From assembly GCA_951812655.1 (NCBI GenBank), contig OX638319.1, positions 1,279,620 to 1,343,619 on the forward strand: a DNA stretch of 64,000 nt, given 5' to 3'. Positions within the stretch are counted from its first letter, which is position 1, and each line of letters opens with the position of its first letter. Under the pieces are notes generated by a model, which was not told the DNA's origin, ran no database searches, and saw only the letters and a list, made by a program, of their open reading frames with translations. The translations under genes and the position numbers were made by a program. This stretch comes from an uncultured Candidatus Nitrosopumilus sp. (GTDB lineage Archaea > Thermoproteota > Nitrososphaeria > Nitrososphaerales > Nitrosopumilaceae). Below, one piece after another: positions 1 to 9,621 of the stretch.

Positions 1-55
1 GAGAAAGAACTGAGAATGCGAAGATTGTGGGAAGGCTGCTTGAGCAGTTGGAAAC

Positions 56-355
56 CTAGTTTCCGCAGCTGCAGTCATCGTCAGACAGAATTCTCAGGTG
101 CGCTGTCTGCTGATATTTGTCTTGAACGTAATTTGCAAGATTGGTTATTCTTATTATTGGTGTTCTGGAAATCCAACTCCCTTCATTTTCAAACCAAAAT
201 TCTATTTCATCCAGGTCATATCTCTCATCGTTTTCAACGAGTTTCCTGAAAATTTTCTTGATTTCTTCCACTTCTAATTCTGAAAGTTTGGTTTTGTCCT
301 CTATCATGGTGGTGATTTCATTTAGCTTGATTATCACGTTGTTTGTTAAGGGCAT
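56..355 (-). CDS. small conserved-type hypothetical protein
   Basis: A 99-residue, soluble, charged protein with no signal peptide or membrane segment. The N-terminal half is predicted helical and rich in Glu and Lys; the tail ends in a CSCGN motif whose two cysteines might bind metal. It is divergent from the gene starting at 435, with about 80 bp between them that must hold both promoters. I do not recognise the family and assign no function. Confidence 0.6.
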   Translation of the reverse strand: MPLTNNVIIKLNEITTMIEDKTKLSELEVEEIKKIFRKLVENDERYDLDEIEFWFENEGSWISRTPIIRITNLANYVQDKYQQTAHLRILSDDDCSCGN

Positions 356-404
356 AATTTTTTTTAAATTTGGATTTCTATAACAATCTTCTGAAGTGAC
401 ATTG

Positions 405-416
405 TTTTTATAATAA
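405..416 (+). promoter_or_regulatory. TATA box of the gene at 435
   Basis: TTTTTATAATAA lies about 25 nt upstream of the ATG at 435. This spacing places transcription start at or next to the start codon, as expected for a leaderless archaeal mRNA. No Shine-Dalgarno sequence is visible. Confidence 0.5.
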
Positions 417-434
417 CTGTACTTTCTGTGAATA

Positions 435-782
435 ATGCAGTATTTTCAGGCGTTAAAGCTAGGTCAAAAGAGAGTTGCATCTGCAAGAGAATACCTCAAT
501 ACCCTTACTGATGGAAAGGCAATGCCCGCACTAGCATTGGTAGAGAACAAGGCCAATGCATGGATTCCTGTAGGTGAGGAGAACCTCTATGCTTTTGTAG
601 ACGAGTCGGCAGGTTTCATCCTTACCGACAAGAGTGGGTACATCCTAGCACTTGTGGACAAGACGGGTTCATCAAAAACAATAGTTCAGGGAGTTACAAA
701 ATCCCAAAAAGAAATTCTTGAAAAGGCATTTGAACGCGACAACCTTCAAAGGTTTGAAGGCAAAGTAATCTTGCCTGTATGA
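435..782 (+). CDS. hypothetical protein, soluble
   Basis: A 115-residue soluble protein with alternating strands and helices and no cysteine clusters, signal peptide or membrane segment. It starts 25 nt after a good TATA box and ends 50 bp before the TIGR00300-type enzyme gene on the same strand, so the two may be co-transcribed. I do not recognise a named domain. Confidence 0.65.
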   Translation: MQYFQALKLGQKRVASAREYLNTLTDGKAMPALALVENKANAWIPVGEENLYAFVDESAGFILTDKSGYILALVDKTGSSKTIVQGVTKSQKEILEKAFERDNLQRFEGKVILPV

Positions 783-831
783 CCTTGAAGAAATCGTAAA
801 GCTTTAGTTAGATTAGTCATATGAAAATAAA

Positions 832-2055
832 ATGAGTGAATTTTCTCAGGATATCGAGGTAAGTGGGCATATTATTGACTCTTCAATCCTTACGAAGATT
901 TTTGACAAGATTATGGACCTTCAGGGAGAATTCCAGGTGGAGGAAATCCGAATCGGAAAAAAGAAAACCGATCAGTCTTTTGCAAGACTGTCTGTTGTTG
1001 GAAAAGACCAAAAGCATTTGGATGACATTTTAAAGACTGTTTATAGACTGGGAGCTGTATCAAAAATCCAGAATGAGATTGTGCTAAAGAAGTCCCCAAA
1101 GGACTTTGTGATGCCTGATAATTTTTACAGCACGACTAATAATCAGACTCACGTGTTCCACAAAGGTTCGTGGATCTTAGTGGAGAACATGATGATGGAT
1201 AAGTGCATAGTGATAAAGGGAAGCAAAGCGTACTGTGTTCCTTTCCGAGAAATAAAAAAAGGCGACCAGATAATCGTCGGAGAAAAGGGAATCAGAATCA
1301 CCCCTCCTGAGCGTCCAAGGGAAGGCATCAACGTTTTTGAATTCATGGGAAGCTCAAGCTCCAGCGAGAGACCAACTCAGCATATAGCAAAGCAGGTGGC
1401 AGATGACATTTACGATACCAAGAAAAACGGAGGAAAGATCGTCATCGTGGGAGGCCCTGCCATAGTGCATACGGGAGCTGATGATGCGGTATCCGAACTC
1501 ATCAGGCTTGGATACATTGGGGGAGTCTTGGCAGGGAACGCGTTGGCAGTACATGACATAGAATATGCCACACTGGGAACGTCTTTGGGGATGAACGTTC
1601 ATGACGCCACACTGGCATTTCACGGACATCGAAACCATATGGATACCATCAATGCCGTATTCAAGGCAGGTTCAATTGCAAACATGGTTAGATCCAAGAA
1701 ATTGACCAAGGGGATAATGTACGAATGCGTGAAAAACAAGGTTCCATTCGTCTTGGCAGGATCAATCAGGGATGACGGACCATTGCCTGACGTAATCACC
1801 GACGTTACTCAGGCACAAAGCAAGTACAAAAAAATTCTAAAGGATGCAGATATGGTCATAATGATCTCGACCATGCTTCACTCTATTGCAACAGGCAACA
1901 TGCTGCCAGCAAAAGTCAAGGTCATCGTAATTGACATTAGCCAACCTACGGTTACAAAACTTATGGATCGTGGAACTTGGCAGGCGATGGGAATAGTATC
2001 TGATGTCGGGGCATTTTTGCCAATGGTGGCAGAGCAGCTGCGAAGCAAAAAGTAG
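832..2055 (+). CDS. TIGR00300-family enzyme (archaeal ornithine cyclodeaminase-like)
   Basis: A 407-residue protein of the family once called LOR/SDH bifunctional conserved domain. A methanogen member is known as an ornithine cyclodeaminase, converting ornithine to proline and ammonia with a bound NAD cofactor. The N-terminal 100 residues form the small regulatory-like domain. The C-terminal part is a Rossmann-like domain, with a glycine-rich stretch IVGGPAIVHTGADD near residues 205-218 and a second nucleotide-site-like stretch GGVLAGNALAVHDIE. Length fits the archaeal family. Family assignment is firm; the exact reaction in this organism is inferred. Confidence 0.8.
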   Translation: MSEFSQDIEVSGHIIDSSILTKIFDKIMDLQGEFQVEEIRIGKKKTDQSFARLSVVGKDQKHLDDILKTVYRLGAVSKIQNEIVLKKSPKDFVMPDNFYSTTNNQTHVFHKGSWILVENMMMDKCIVIKGSKAYCVPFREIKKGDQIIVGEKGIRITPPERPREGINVFEFMGSSSSSERPTQHIAKQVADDIYDTKKNGGKIVIVGGPAIVHTGADDAVSELIRLGYIGGVLAGNALAVHDIEYATLGTSLGMNVHDATLAFHGHRNHMDTINAVFKAGSIANMVRSKKLTKGIMYECVKNKVPFVLAGSIRDDGPLPDVITDVTQAQSKYKKILKDADMVIMISTMLHSIATGNMLPAKVKVIVIDISQPTVTKLMDRGTWQAMGIVSDVGAFLPMVAEQLRSKK

Positions 2056-2204
2056 GTTAGTGTCACGTGTCATTTTTTGAAGAAGATAAAAACTCAAAGA
2101 TGGTTTTCCACAGCTATGCAAAAATGGTTTTTAATAGTTGCGTATGACCCGTCTGAACAAATCATACGTTTCTCTTAAATTAAAAAAATTGTAACGGCAT
2201 ATCG

Positions 2205-3209
2205 TTGAAAAAGAACCTGCCCTGGTTTTATTCTCTTGGACTGTTTTTATTTTTAGGATTTTTTTCCAGTCCTGTATTTGCAGAAGTGGCCAGTATTCAC
2301 ATAGACAAGAATTTATTTTCCAAAGAAGATCAAATCAAGATTTCAGGAACCGTCGAAGAAGATTCGACAGGTTTCGTCACAATAGTGATTCGTGATCAAA
2401 ACGACGAATTTGTACTGCTGACACATTCTAAGATACATCATGACAACACCTTTGAAAAAAAGATCATTGTTGAGAACCAATTTGACGAGAGTGGAAGATA
2501 TTTTGCAAAAGGATTTATTCTGGATATGTCCGAGTCTGAAATCATAAACTTTGACGTATCCTTGGACGGACTTCCAATTGCTGGAACGGGCAAGATTGAT
2601 GCAAATTTGTCTTCAGAGTATGCCGACAACACGGGGATTCCTTTTGATGCTGTGACTGCTACACCATCTGCACTTTCTTTGGAATCTCTAGACGGCGTCG
2701 CAGAGATTAGTCGTCCTTTGTTCATTGATCCTGAAAAGGAGCCTCAACATTACGTTGATAGGTATTATTCTGAACCGTATTACAAGAGCTGGTTTGACAG
2801 GAATTATCCCGGATTGTCCATAGAAGACGCTGTAGGATACGCAGACCCGGATGTTGGCGATGCAAAGCAAACTTTCAAAGAAATCCTTGATGTGGAAATC
2901 ATTCCTGTAGTCCAGGCATCCTCATCAACTGCCTCGATGATTACTTCGGATGCCGCATCGGAGGATTCGGATATCGCGCAAATCACTCTTGCCGTTGTGG
3001 CACTTGGAATACTGTTTGGTGCGGTATACGGAGTTAAGAGACAGGCGGACAGCAACACAAAGCAGATCATGGTCAATAAGAACGTCATAAGACAAAAAAT
3101 TCTCAATCCCCTAAGGGGTTCGAATCCTAAGGAAATGCTTCAGATGAGGATGGTCAAGGGAGAGATTTCAATTGAAGAGTATGATCGACTAAGATCCAAG
3201 CTGGATTGA
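2205..3209 (+). CDS. exported membrane-anchored protein, MG2-like N-terminus and SHOCT-like tail
   Basis: A 334-residue protein starting at TTG. Residues 1-26 are a signal peptide ending PVFA. Residues 30-125 look like the beta-sandwich common in thaumarchaeal surface proteins (a DKNLFSKEDQIKISGTV motif). About residues 255-280 form one membrane segment. The tail, with NPKEMLQMRMVKGEI and EEYDRL, resembles a SHOCT domain (short C-terminal oligomerisation motif) and would face the cytoplasm. It converges with the aminotransferase gene, with 19 bp between the stops. Function unknown. Confidence 0.7.
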   Translation: MKKNLPWFYSLGLFLFLGFFSSPVFAEVASIHIDKNLFSKEDQIKISGTVEEDSTGFVTIVIRDQNDEFVLLTHSKIHHDNTFEKKIIVENQFDESGRYFAKGFILDMSESEIINFDVSLDGLPIAGTGKIDANLSSEYADNTGIPFDAVTATPSALSLESLDGVAEISRPLFIDPEKEPQHYVDRYYSEPYYKSWFDRNYPGLSIEDAVGYADPDVGDAKQTFKEILDVEIIPVVQASSSTASMITSDAASEDSDIAQITLAVVALGILFGAVYGVKRQADSNTKQIMVNKNVIRQKILNPLRGSNPKEMLQMRMVKGEISIEEYDRLRSKLD

Positions 3210-3228
3210 ATTTTTTTTGGACATGTAA

Positions 3229-4578
3229 TTATGCCACTAAATTTTTCTGAACTTGAAACTTTTGCGGAATGTCCTTCTTCAGGTTCTCGAAGAACCTCTC
3301 TATCATTTCCAATCCCGCGACCACCTTAGGTGCATTGTTTTTTACGAACTCGACTTTTTCAGAGCTTGTCTTGGGTCTGCTTTCAAGATAGTTCTGATAG
3401 ACCTTTGCACCGTCATAATCCACATAGGCAATTCTGGCGCTAAAGTCTGTCCTTTCCAAAACGAGGCTGTCTCCGCCGACGATGGCTGTATGATACGGAT
3501 GCTGAATCAGTGATTCTGAAAGTCTTTGTGATGTCATGATGTCCATCTTCTGCAAATCTGTGGCAAACGCGTTAAAGTCTGCCAGCAGGTAAAAAGTGGC
3601 ATTTGGCTTTGTCGCCCTGACTCCCTCTATTGCAGATAACTTGTGATACGTGTACTCTCCCATAACTTGATGTATTCCTCTTGTAACCTCGAAGTATTCG
3701 TCCATTTCGTTGCTGAATTCGAATCCAGCTACTGCGGCATGCTGAATGGGAGTTGAAACTGCCGTGTACTCCGTGGCCAGGATTTTTTTGAATTGCCTCT
3801 TCAAATCTGTTGCATGTTGTGGGAATATCACGTATCCCAACCTGTATCCGCCGGCTGCATGGGACTTGGAAAGCCCGTTTGTGACAAACGTTCCTTCGGG
3901 ATATATCTTTCCCATACTTACAAACTTTGAGAAATCGTATGTTGTCTGAGCGTATATCTCATCTGAAATCACAGTGATGTTTTGCTCTCTGCATACATCT
4001 GCTATCTCCTCAAGCTCCAGCCTGTCATATAGCAGCCCTGTGGGATTGTGAGGGTTGTTAAGGATGAGAATTTTCTGTCGGTCTTGCAGTCTTAATGCAA
4101 GTTTTCTGAGATCATTTGGAGAGAATTTTTTATTTGCACGCGTTGGCAGCATATGATAGTTTTTCTGCAGGAATCTAATCTGCGGCAAGTATCCTAGCCA
4201 TGCGGGAGTAGGCAAAATGACCGTTCCATGAAGTACTTCCAGAAGATTGAAGATAAGCTCCTTGGTCCCAGGACCTACGTAGATTCTTTCTGGAGCGACG
4301 TCCATTCCAAAATAGTGCTTGTTGTACTTTGATATGGCATTTCTAAGCTCCGGGATTCCTGGAACTGCTGCATATGCACCCTTGTTTGCATTGCTTATCA
4401 GGGCATTTTGCACCATCTTTGGAACCGGAAACGGGGACTGGCCAAAAGCAAATCCATAGAACCCAAAGATGCATTCAGGATGCGGACAGTCCGAATGAAA
4501 TTCCTGCAAAAATGTGTTAAGTTTGAGATTTTCTGGCATTTCGATATCTTCCACTTGCTGATCAACTATGAACTTCAT
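3229..4578 (-). CDS. PLP-dependent class I/II aminotransferase
   Basis: A 449-residue fold-type I aminotransferase. NNPHNPTG supplies the Asn that contacts PLP, SDEIY the Asp that pairs with the pyridine nitrogen, and GLSKSHAAGGYRLGY the Schiff-base Lys. It is about 50 residues longer than typical aspartate or aromatic aminotransferases because of an N-terminal extension and a C-terminal helical tail. Substrate cannot be read from sequence; transamination of an amino acid with 2-oxoglutarate is the family reaction. Confidence 0.85.
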   Translation of the reverse strand: MKFIVDQQVEDIEMPENLKLNTFLQEFHSDCPHPECIFGFYGFAFGQSPFPVPKMVQNALISNANKGAYAAVPGIPELRNAISKYNKHYFGMDVAPERIYVGPGTKELIFNLLEVLHGTVILPTPAWLGYLPQIRFLQKNYHMLPTRANKKFSPNDLRKLALRLQDRQKILILNNPHNPTGLLYDRLELEEIADVCREQNITVISDEIYAQTTYDFSKFVSMGKIYPEGTFVTNGLSKSHAAGGYRLGYVIFPQHATDLKRQFKKILATEYTAVSTPIQHAAVAGFEFSNEMDEYFEVTRGIHQVMGEYTYHKLSAIEGVRATKPNATFYLLADFNAFATDLQKMDIMTSQRLSESLIQHPYHTAIVGGDSLVLERTDFSARIAYVDYDGAKVYQNYLESRPKTSSEKVEFVKNNAPKVVAGLEMIERFFENLKKDIPQKFQVQKNLVA

Positions 4579-4898
4579 CGATGTCTATTATTTGGAATGG
4601 CATTATAGATCAAATGTAAAAAAGTAGGCATCAAAGAGCTAATTTTATTTACAAATTATTATTTTTCCACTTATAATTTCACTATTTTTCAGTATATTTG
4701 ATAATTAATTCATATTTTTCATTCATTCGTATGTTCAATTTGTTTTGACATTGTTTTATCAATGACGTCGTTTAACTCATCAAAGAAAAAACAGATGGCC
4801 TTTTCTCAAAAAAATAAGAAAAACCTAACAGGTTAAGAAAGAGGGATAAACGAAATCAGAATCCGCAGATTTTTAACCGGAAAAAAATCAAATTTTCC
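4579..4898. other. AT-rich intergenic region
   Basis: A stretch of 320 bp between divergent genes. It is strongly AT-rich and no reading frame in it resembles a protein. The motif TTTTTAAC at 4870-4877 lies about 25 nt before the ATG at 4899 and is a likely TATA box for a leaderless transcript. The left part should hold the aminotransferase promoter. Confidence 0.5.
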
Positions 4899-5126
4899 AT
4901 GGACGAATATGTCAATGACATAAAGGATGCAGTGGAAGTTTATTTGAAAACTGGGCAGTACATAGTAGAGGAATCATCCAAGTTCAAAGACAAGATAAAT
5001 CCCGAAAACGGATTGGAATCATCAGACATTGAAGCCATGCTGAAACAAATCGATGCGTGGTCTGGTTCGTTTGGGGTAATATCTGATAGAATGAATCAAG
5101 TTTTGAGTTCAAGGAAAAAATCCTGA
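4899..5126 (+). CDS. small acidic helical hypothetical protein
   Basis: A 75-residue, wholly helical, charged protein without cysteines or membrane segments. The start is the ATG about 25 nt downstream of a TATA-like TTTTTAAC. It is monocistronic as far as can be seen. Family not recognised. Confidence 0.6.
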   Translation: MDEYVNDIKDAVEVYLKTGQYIVEESSKFKDKINPENGLESSDIEAMLKQIDAWSGSFGVISDRMNQVLSSRKKS

Positions 5127-5202
5127 ACCAAAAATAAATTTTGCGTGTCTGGAACTATACATTGTTGACGATGCAGCAGTCATGTTTTTGAAAACATCAA
5201 AA

Positions 5203-5718
5203 CTATGAAGAGAGATTGTTTCGCTTTATGATCTGAAAAAACTTTTCCTGCACATCTTTGTCTGCCCTTAGCAATGGGCTGGTGGTATTGTCCTTTGTAC
5301 CATGTACGTAGTCAAGATGAAACCAGTCATTGTCGAGAATCATCTCAATCTCGTCATCAAATATTTCCAAGTTGGGAGGAATCCACTTATACGCAAGTGT
5401 GATTGCTGCAATGCTCGAATTCGATGAAAGCAGTGTTATGTCTTCGGTCTTTTTTGTCGTTCGCAAGTTGTGATACTCTCCGTGCTCAAACATTACGATG
5501 TTGTTTTCCTGAATGGTTTTCCACGTGCCGTTGTTCCATACGTCCAGCTGTCCAGCAATAACATGTATCGCTTCGATGATGATGGAATGTTTGTGTGTAT
5601 GCTGTGTTTCGTTTACTGGCATGTATGCTATGACCGACCTCATGGTATCAAGGTCAAAGGATTCTCTTACTTCATCTGTTTTCTTGTTGATCCCTATTTT
5701 CTGATACTCGTCTCGCAT
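5203..5718 (-). CDS. cupin-fold protein
   Basis: A 171-residue cytosolic protein with one cupin barrel at about residues 30-105. HTHKHS and a later GEYHN are the candidate metal-ligand motifs (two His plus a later His). The C-terminal 65 residues are a lineage-specific extension. I choose the ATG at 5718; a GTG 30 bp upstream is possible but lies inside a 17-bp repeat. Small cupins of this type may bind a metal and a small ligand, but no reaction can be assigned. Confidence 0.65.
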   Translation of the reverse strand: MRDEYQKIGINKKTDEVRESFDLDTMRSVIAYMPVNETQHTHKHSIIIEAIHVIAGQLDVWNNGTWKTIQENNIVMFEHGEYHNLRTTKKTEDITLLSSNSSIAAITLAYKWIPPNLEIFDDEIEMILDNDWFHLDYVHGTKDNTTSPLLRADKDVQEKFFQIIKRNNLSS

Positions 5719-5737
5719 TATTCTGGTCTGTTTTTCT

Positions 5738-5754
5738 ATGATTCGCACAACTCA
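5738..5754. repeat. 17-bp direct repeat, copy 1
   Basis: ATGATTCGCACAACTCA occurs here and again at 5968-5984. The first copy lies just upstream of the cupin start codon, the second over the stop codon of the acetyl-CoA synthetase gene. It may mark a local duplication. Confidence 0.5.
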
Positions 5755-5967
5755 GTCCAAACCTGCCTCCTTAAAACTCCTGGATGAGGATAATGCTTTC
5801 TCCAGTATTGGATTAATTGAAAAGACATGTGAAAAGATCTAACAGGGGGCAATTTTTCAGGAATTCGTGCCTGATTTTTACAATCATTTGCTCAACATTT
5901 GTATGAAATGATTCTGCTGAATTCGTTCACCTCAAAATATCGAGACTTTGCATTAATGAGAAATTTC

Positions 5968-5984
5968 ATGATTCGCACAACTCA
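5968..5984. repeat. 17-bp direct repeat, copy 2
   Basis: Second exact copy of ATGATTCGCACAACTCA, 230 bp from the first and overlapping the stop codon of the acetyl-CoA synthetase gene. Confidence 0.5.
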
Positions 5985-7907
5985 ATCAAGTCTGGAAATC
6001 TCATCAAGAACTTGCGGATTCTCCAATGACGAGAGATCTCCCAGATCCCTTCCTAGAATCTTCGATTTTAACAGCCTGCGCATTATTTTTCCCGTTCTTG
6101 TTTTGGGCAGGTCGGAGAGCTGAAAAACAAATTTTGGTTTTGCCACCTTTCCAATTTTTTCTGAAATGTATGCAGTTATCTCAGACTCTGGGATTTTTTC
6201 TGACTTGTCATAAGCTACGATAAATACCGCAATTGCCTCCCCTGTTATCTCATCTGGTATTGCAACTGATGCTGCATCGGAAATCTTCTTGTTGGATATC
6301 ACGGTGTGTTCTATTTCTGCAGTGCTCATCCTGTGTCCAGATACGTTGATCACGTCATCTGTACGTCCCCGCATATACCATAGACCGTCGTGGTCCACAT
6401 GCACATAGTCCCCGTGAAACCAAATGTTGTCAAATCTTGACCAGTATGTGTCGATGTACCTCTTGTTGTCGTTGAGCATTCCCCTGGTCATTGCAGGCCA
6501 AGGTGATCTAATAACGAGATAACCGTTTTCCCCCCTTACTGGATTCTGATCATCGTCTACCACGTCCAGGTTCATTCCAGGAACCGGAATGCCTACAGTT
6601 GATGGCCTTATACGCATCCCCGGAAACACCGACAGCATAGCGCCACCAATTTCCGTGCCGCCAGACAGATTCATGATGGGTATCTTTTTGCCACCTACCT
6701 TTTCGAACAGCCACCACCATGAATCCTCATCAAGAGGTTCACCCGTTGTGGGTATGTTTTTTATTTTATCCAGTGCAAAATTCTTCAGTGGCTCCACGCC
6801 GTTTTTCTTAAACAGTCTTACTGCGGTGGGCGAGATTCCAAATATTGTAGCCTGGTAGTCTTCCAGCATTTTCCAGATACGATCAGATGTTGGAAAATCT
6901 AATGCGCCGTCATAGATTACAGCTGATGCACCCATAAGGAGCAGACCATATACGTTCCACACCAGTCCCGTAATCCATCCTATGTCTGCGGGCCAAAACA
7001 GTGTGTCATCACATGTAATGTCTACCAGATACGATGCCTGATGCCCTGCAAACACTGAAAACCCTCCATGTACATGTACGACACCCTTTGGCTTTCCAGT
7101 AGTTCCAGAAGTATACAGGATGAACAACGGATCCTCAGAATCCATTGTCTCTGTAACACACTTGTCGCTTTGTGAACTTGTCAGGGAATTATAAAATACA
7201 ATTTTTTCAGAATCAGAATATTTGTCAACTCCCTTGTACGGGACAACTATCGTCTTTTCAACTGCGGTATCTTTGACTGCGGTTTCGGCAGCCTTCTTTT
7301 GGGATACTTGCTTTCCTTTTCTGTGAAACCCGTCTGAGATTATCAATATCTTGGCACCACAATCTTTCAATCTTACGTGCAGGGATTCTGAACTGTATCC
7401 AGAAAAAATTACTGTCTGAACTGCACCGATTCGGGATGCTGCAAGAATTGCAACTATTGCCTCCTCTATCATGGGAATGTAGATTGCAACTACGTCTCCT
7501 TTTTTTACGCCCAATGACTTCAAACCGTTAGCAAGTCTTGCAACCTTGGAATCTAGCTCGAAATACGTGAGAGATTTCTTGTGTCCGTCCTCGGATACAA
7601 AGTGATACGCAACTTTTTGCGGTGTCGTCTTAACGAATTTTCCCACCGTGGATTTGTAGATGTTTGTTTTGCCATCCCCAAACCACTGAGACCATTCAAT
7701 TCCTCTTGAGGTATCAAGTATCTTCGAGTACCGTTTGTCCCACACAATTCCGATGTCATCATCTACTGATTTCCAAAACCATTCGAGATCCTGCTTTGCC
7801 TTTTGTGACAGATCATCAAGCGAATCTATGCCGTGTGATTTCATGAATCTGTAAACGTTTGATTCTCGAACCTGCTTATCAGAAGGAACAAATTCAAAAC
7901 CAGACAT
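5982..7907 (-). CDS. acsA: acetyl-CoA synthetase, AMP-forming
   Basis: A 641-residue acyl-adenylate-forming enzyme making acetyl-CoA from acetate, ATP and CoA. The short N-terminal ACAS_N region is followed by the adenylation core with the P-loop-like LYTSGTTGKPKGV, then RGRTDDVINVSGHRMSTAE at the hinge and the PKTRTGKIMRR box with the catalytic Lys near the C-terminus. I start at the ATG at 7907, which begins SGFEFVPSD. The longer frame to 7985 would run into the preceding gene. Related ligases act on propionate or 3-hydroxypropionate, which in these archaea belongs to carbon fixation, so substrate is not certain. Confidence 0.88.
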   Translation of the reverse strand: MSGFEFVPSDKQVRESNVYRFMKSHGIDSLDDLSQKAKQDLEWFWKSVDDDIGIVWDKRYSKILDTSRGIEWSQWFGDGKTNIYKSTVGKFVKTTPQKVAYHFVSEDGHKKSLTYFELDSKVARLANGLKSLGVKKGDVVAIYIPMIEEAIVAILAASRIGAVQTVIFSGYSSESLHVRLKDCGAKILIISDGFHRKGKQVSQKKAAETAVKDTAVEKTIVVPYKGVDKYSDSEKIVFYNSLTSSQSDKCVTETMDSEDPLFILYTSGTTGKPKGVVHVHGGFSVFAGHQASYLVDITCDDTLFWPADIGWITGLVWNVYGLLLMGASAVIYDGALDFPTSDRIWKMLEDYQATIFGISPTAVRLFKKNGVEPLKNFALDKIKNIPTTGEPLDEDSWWWLFEKVGGKKIPIMNLSGGTEIGGAMLSVFPGMRIRPSTVGIPVPGMNLDVVDDDQNPVRGENGYLVIRSPWPAMTRGMLNDNKRYIDTYWSRFDNIWFHGDYVHVDHDGLWYMRGRTDDVINVSGHRMSTAEIEHTVISNKKISDAASVAIPDEITGEAIAVFIVAYDKSEKIPESEITAYISEKIGKVAKPKFVFQLSDLPKTRTGKIMRRLLKSKILGRDLGDLSSLENPQVLDEISRLD

Positions 7908-7951
7908 TGCCAGATGTTTTAGATTCGAAGAGTGTAAAAAGATTTTTTGAT

Positions 7952-8215
7952 TTATGAAATGTCTATTCCGAGGCGTCGTGCACATGCTATAGCTGTCTTT
8001 CCCGCATCTTCGTCGATCCCTGCATTTAGCAACTTTTCAGTCCATCCGGTGTTGGTACCCCTTGTATTCTCGTGATAGTATTCCCTCAAGATTGTCCCCA
8101 CCTGATCATCCAGTCTTCTTCGAGTCGGCTCGTTCATTCCTGCCTGAAGGATTGTTGCATCGGATGTGGCAAGAATTTTTATGAATTCAATGTCCTCGAG
8201 AGAAAGTCCCTTCAT
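7952..8215 (-). CDS. small hypothetical protein of the gat operon
   Basis: An 87-residue helical protein. Its ATG overlaps the gatB stop by 4 bp, so it is translationally coupled as the last gene of gatC-gatA-gatB-orf. It is basic and Arg-rich in the middle, without cysteines or membrane segments. Context suggests a link to translation, but I do not recognise the family. Confidence 0.65.
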   Translation of the reverse strand: MKGLSLEDIEFIKILATSDATILQAGMNEPTRRRLDDQVGTILREYYHENTRGTNTGWTEKLLNAGIDEDAGKTAIACARRLGIDIS

Positions 8216-9621
8216 GAAATCCCCGTCTGCTTTTTCAACAGGTCCAGAGTCAGCGCAGGATCCGCCTTTCCCTTTGTCTTCTGCATCACCTTTCCCACCA
8301 GGAAGTTAATTGTCTGCGGATTGGATTTTGCCTGCTCCACTGCCTGTGATTCCTCAGAGATCACTTGTTTGACAATCTCCAGCAGCTCAGATTCGTCTGA
8401 GACGTTTCCAAGTTCAAGCTCCGTAATCACCGATGACAGGTTCTTTCCCGTTTTCAGTATCTCATGCAATGCGTTCTTTGAGGAATTCCTTGACACCTTT
8501 CCTGTCTGAATCGCATCTGCCAGTTCCCTTAGGTGCGTTGATGTGATCTTGGAGGACTCTCGTTTTTCCCGCGTGTCCATAAGTCCCATTAGTTCTGTGG
8601 TGATGATGTTTGCAACCTCCTTAGCGTTTGAATCAGTATGGGCTTTCTCAAAAAGATCAGAGTAGAACTTGTCTGATGACAACACGTCAGCTACCTGTAT
8701 TGGAATGCCATACTTTGAGACGTACCTTTCTTTCTTTGAGCTTATGCTTTCGGGCATCTCTGACCGCAGGTTCTCATGAGTTTGTGCATCAATGCTGACC
8801 CAGGGGATGTCTCCTTCAAGGAAATATCTGTAATCGAGATCCTCTTCCTTTGAACGCGATGAAACAGTAATCTTTCTCTGATCATCCCAGTGACGGGTCT
8901 CTTGAACTATCTCGATGTCCCTTGAATGCAAGCTTTCCTGTCGTGTAATCTCAAAATGTGCTGCCTTTTCCAAGTCATGAAAAGAGCCGATGTTTTTTAT
9001 CTCCACCTTCTTTCCGCCTTGAATTGACACGTTGGCATCGGCCCTCATGGCACCTTCAAGACTGGGGTCAGCGACGCCGAGGTTGGACAAGATGTCTGAC
9101 AGTATGTTCAGAAAGTCCCTTACCTCCTTGGGGGTCTCAAAGTCGGGCTCGGTGACGATTTCCACCAGAGGGGTGCCTGCACGGTTATAGTCCACAAGCG
9201 TAATCTGGTTCTTCGACGAGCTTCCCTCGTAGATCAACCTGCCCGGATCCTCTTCTAGCTGAATTCTAGTGATCCTTATTTTCTTGTCCCCCACCATTAT
9301 CGAGCCGGCTCCTCCGACGCTTGTATCCCCGTAGATGTTTAGCTGGGTAATCTGAAAGTTTTTCGGAGAATCCGGATAGAAGTAATTTTTCCTAAAGAAC
9401 GCAATTTTTTCTGGAGTACTGCAGTTCAGGGCCATGGCGATGGTCATTGCCTTTTTCACGGCTTCCTGATTAAGCCTTGGAAGACTGCCCGGCAATCCCA
9501 TGCATACGGGACATATGTTTTGGTTTATTTCAAACTCCCTATAGTTTGCCTTACACGAGCAAAACAACTTACTGTTAAGATTCGTTAACTGACAGTGAAT
9601 TTCCAGTCCGATCATAGTCAT
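8212..9621 (-). CDS. gatB: Asp/Glu-tRNA(Asn/Gln) amidotransferase subunit B
   Basis: A 469-residue GatB. It opens with GLEIHCQL and carries the zinc-site cysteines in LFCSC and ICPVCMGLPG, followed by the kinase and amidotransferase cradle region and a C-terminal YqeY-like helical tail (about residues 330-469). With GatA and GatC it converts misacylated Glu-tRNA(Gln) or Asp-tRNA(Asn) to the amide form; GatB activates the acyl group with ATP. The gene overlaps gatA by 4 bp upstream and the 87-residue gene by 4 bp downstream. Confidence 0.95.
   Translation of the reverse strand: MTMIGLEIHCQLTNLNSKLFCSCKANYREFEINQNICPVCMGLPGSLPRLNQEAVKKAMTIAMALNCSTPEKIAFFRKNYFYPDSPKNFQITQLNIYGDTSVGGAGSIMVGDKKIRITRIQLEEDPGRLIYEGSSSKNQITLVDYNRAGTPLVEIVTEPDFETPKEVRDFLNILSDILSNLGVADPSLEGAMRADANVSIQGGKKVEIKNIGSFHDLEKAAHFEITRQESLHSRDIEIVQETRHWDDQRKITVSSRSKEEDLDYRYFLEGDIPWVSIDAQTHENLRSEMPESISSKKERYVSKYGIPIQVADVLSSDKFYSDLFEKAHTDSNAKEVANIITTELMGLMDTREKRESSKITSTHLRELADAIQTGKVSRNSSKNALHEILKTGKNLSSVITELELGNVSDESELLEIVKQVISEESQAVEQAKSNPQTINFLVGKVMQKTKGKADPALTLDLLKKQTGIS

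Noticed and set aside
3112-3126. tRNA-like B-box (GGTTCGAATCC)
   Set aside because: It lies inside the coding frame of the gene at 2205, and no cloverleaf arms can be drawn around it.
5470-5787. Plus-strand frames over the cupin gene
   Set aside because: These are antisense shadows of the minus-strand cupin gene, with no promoter, domain or plausible composition.
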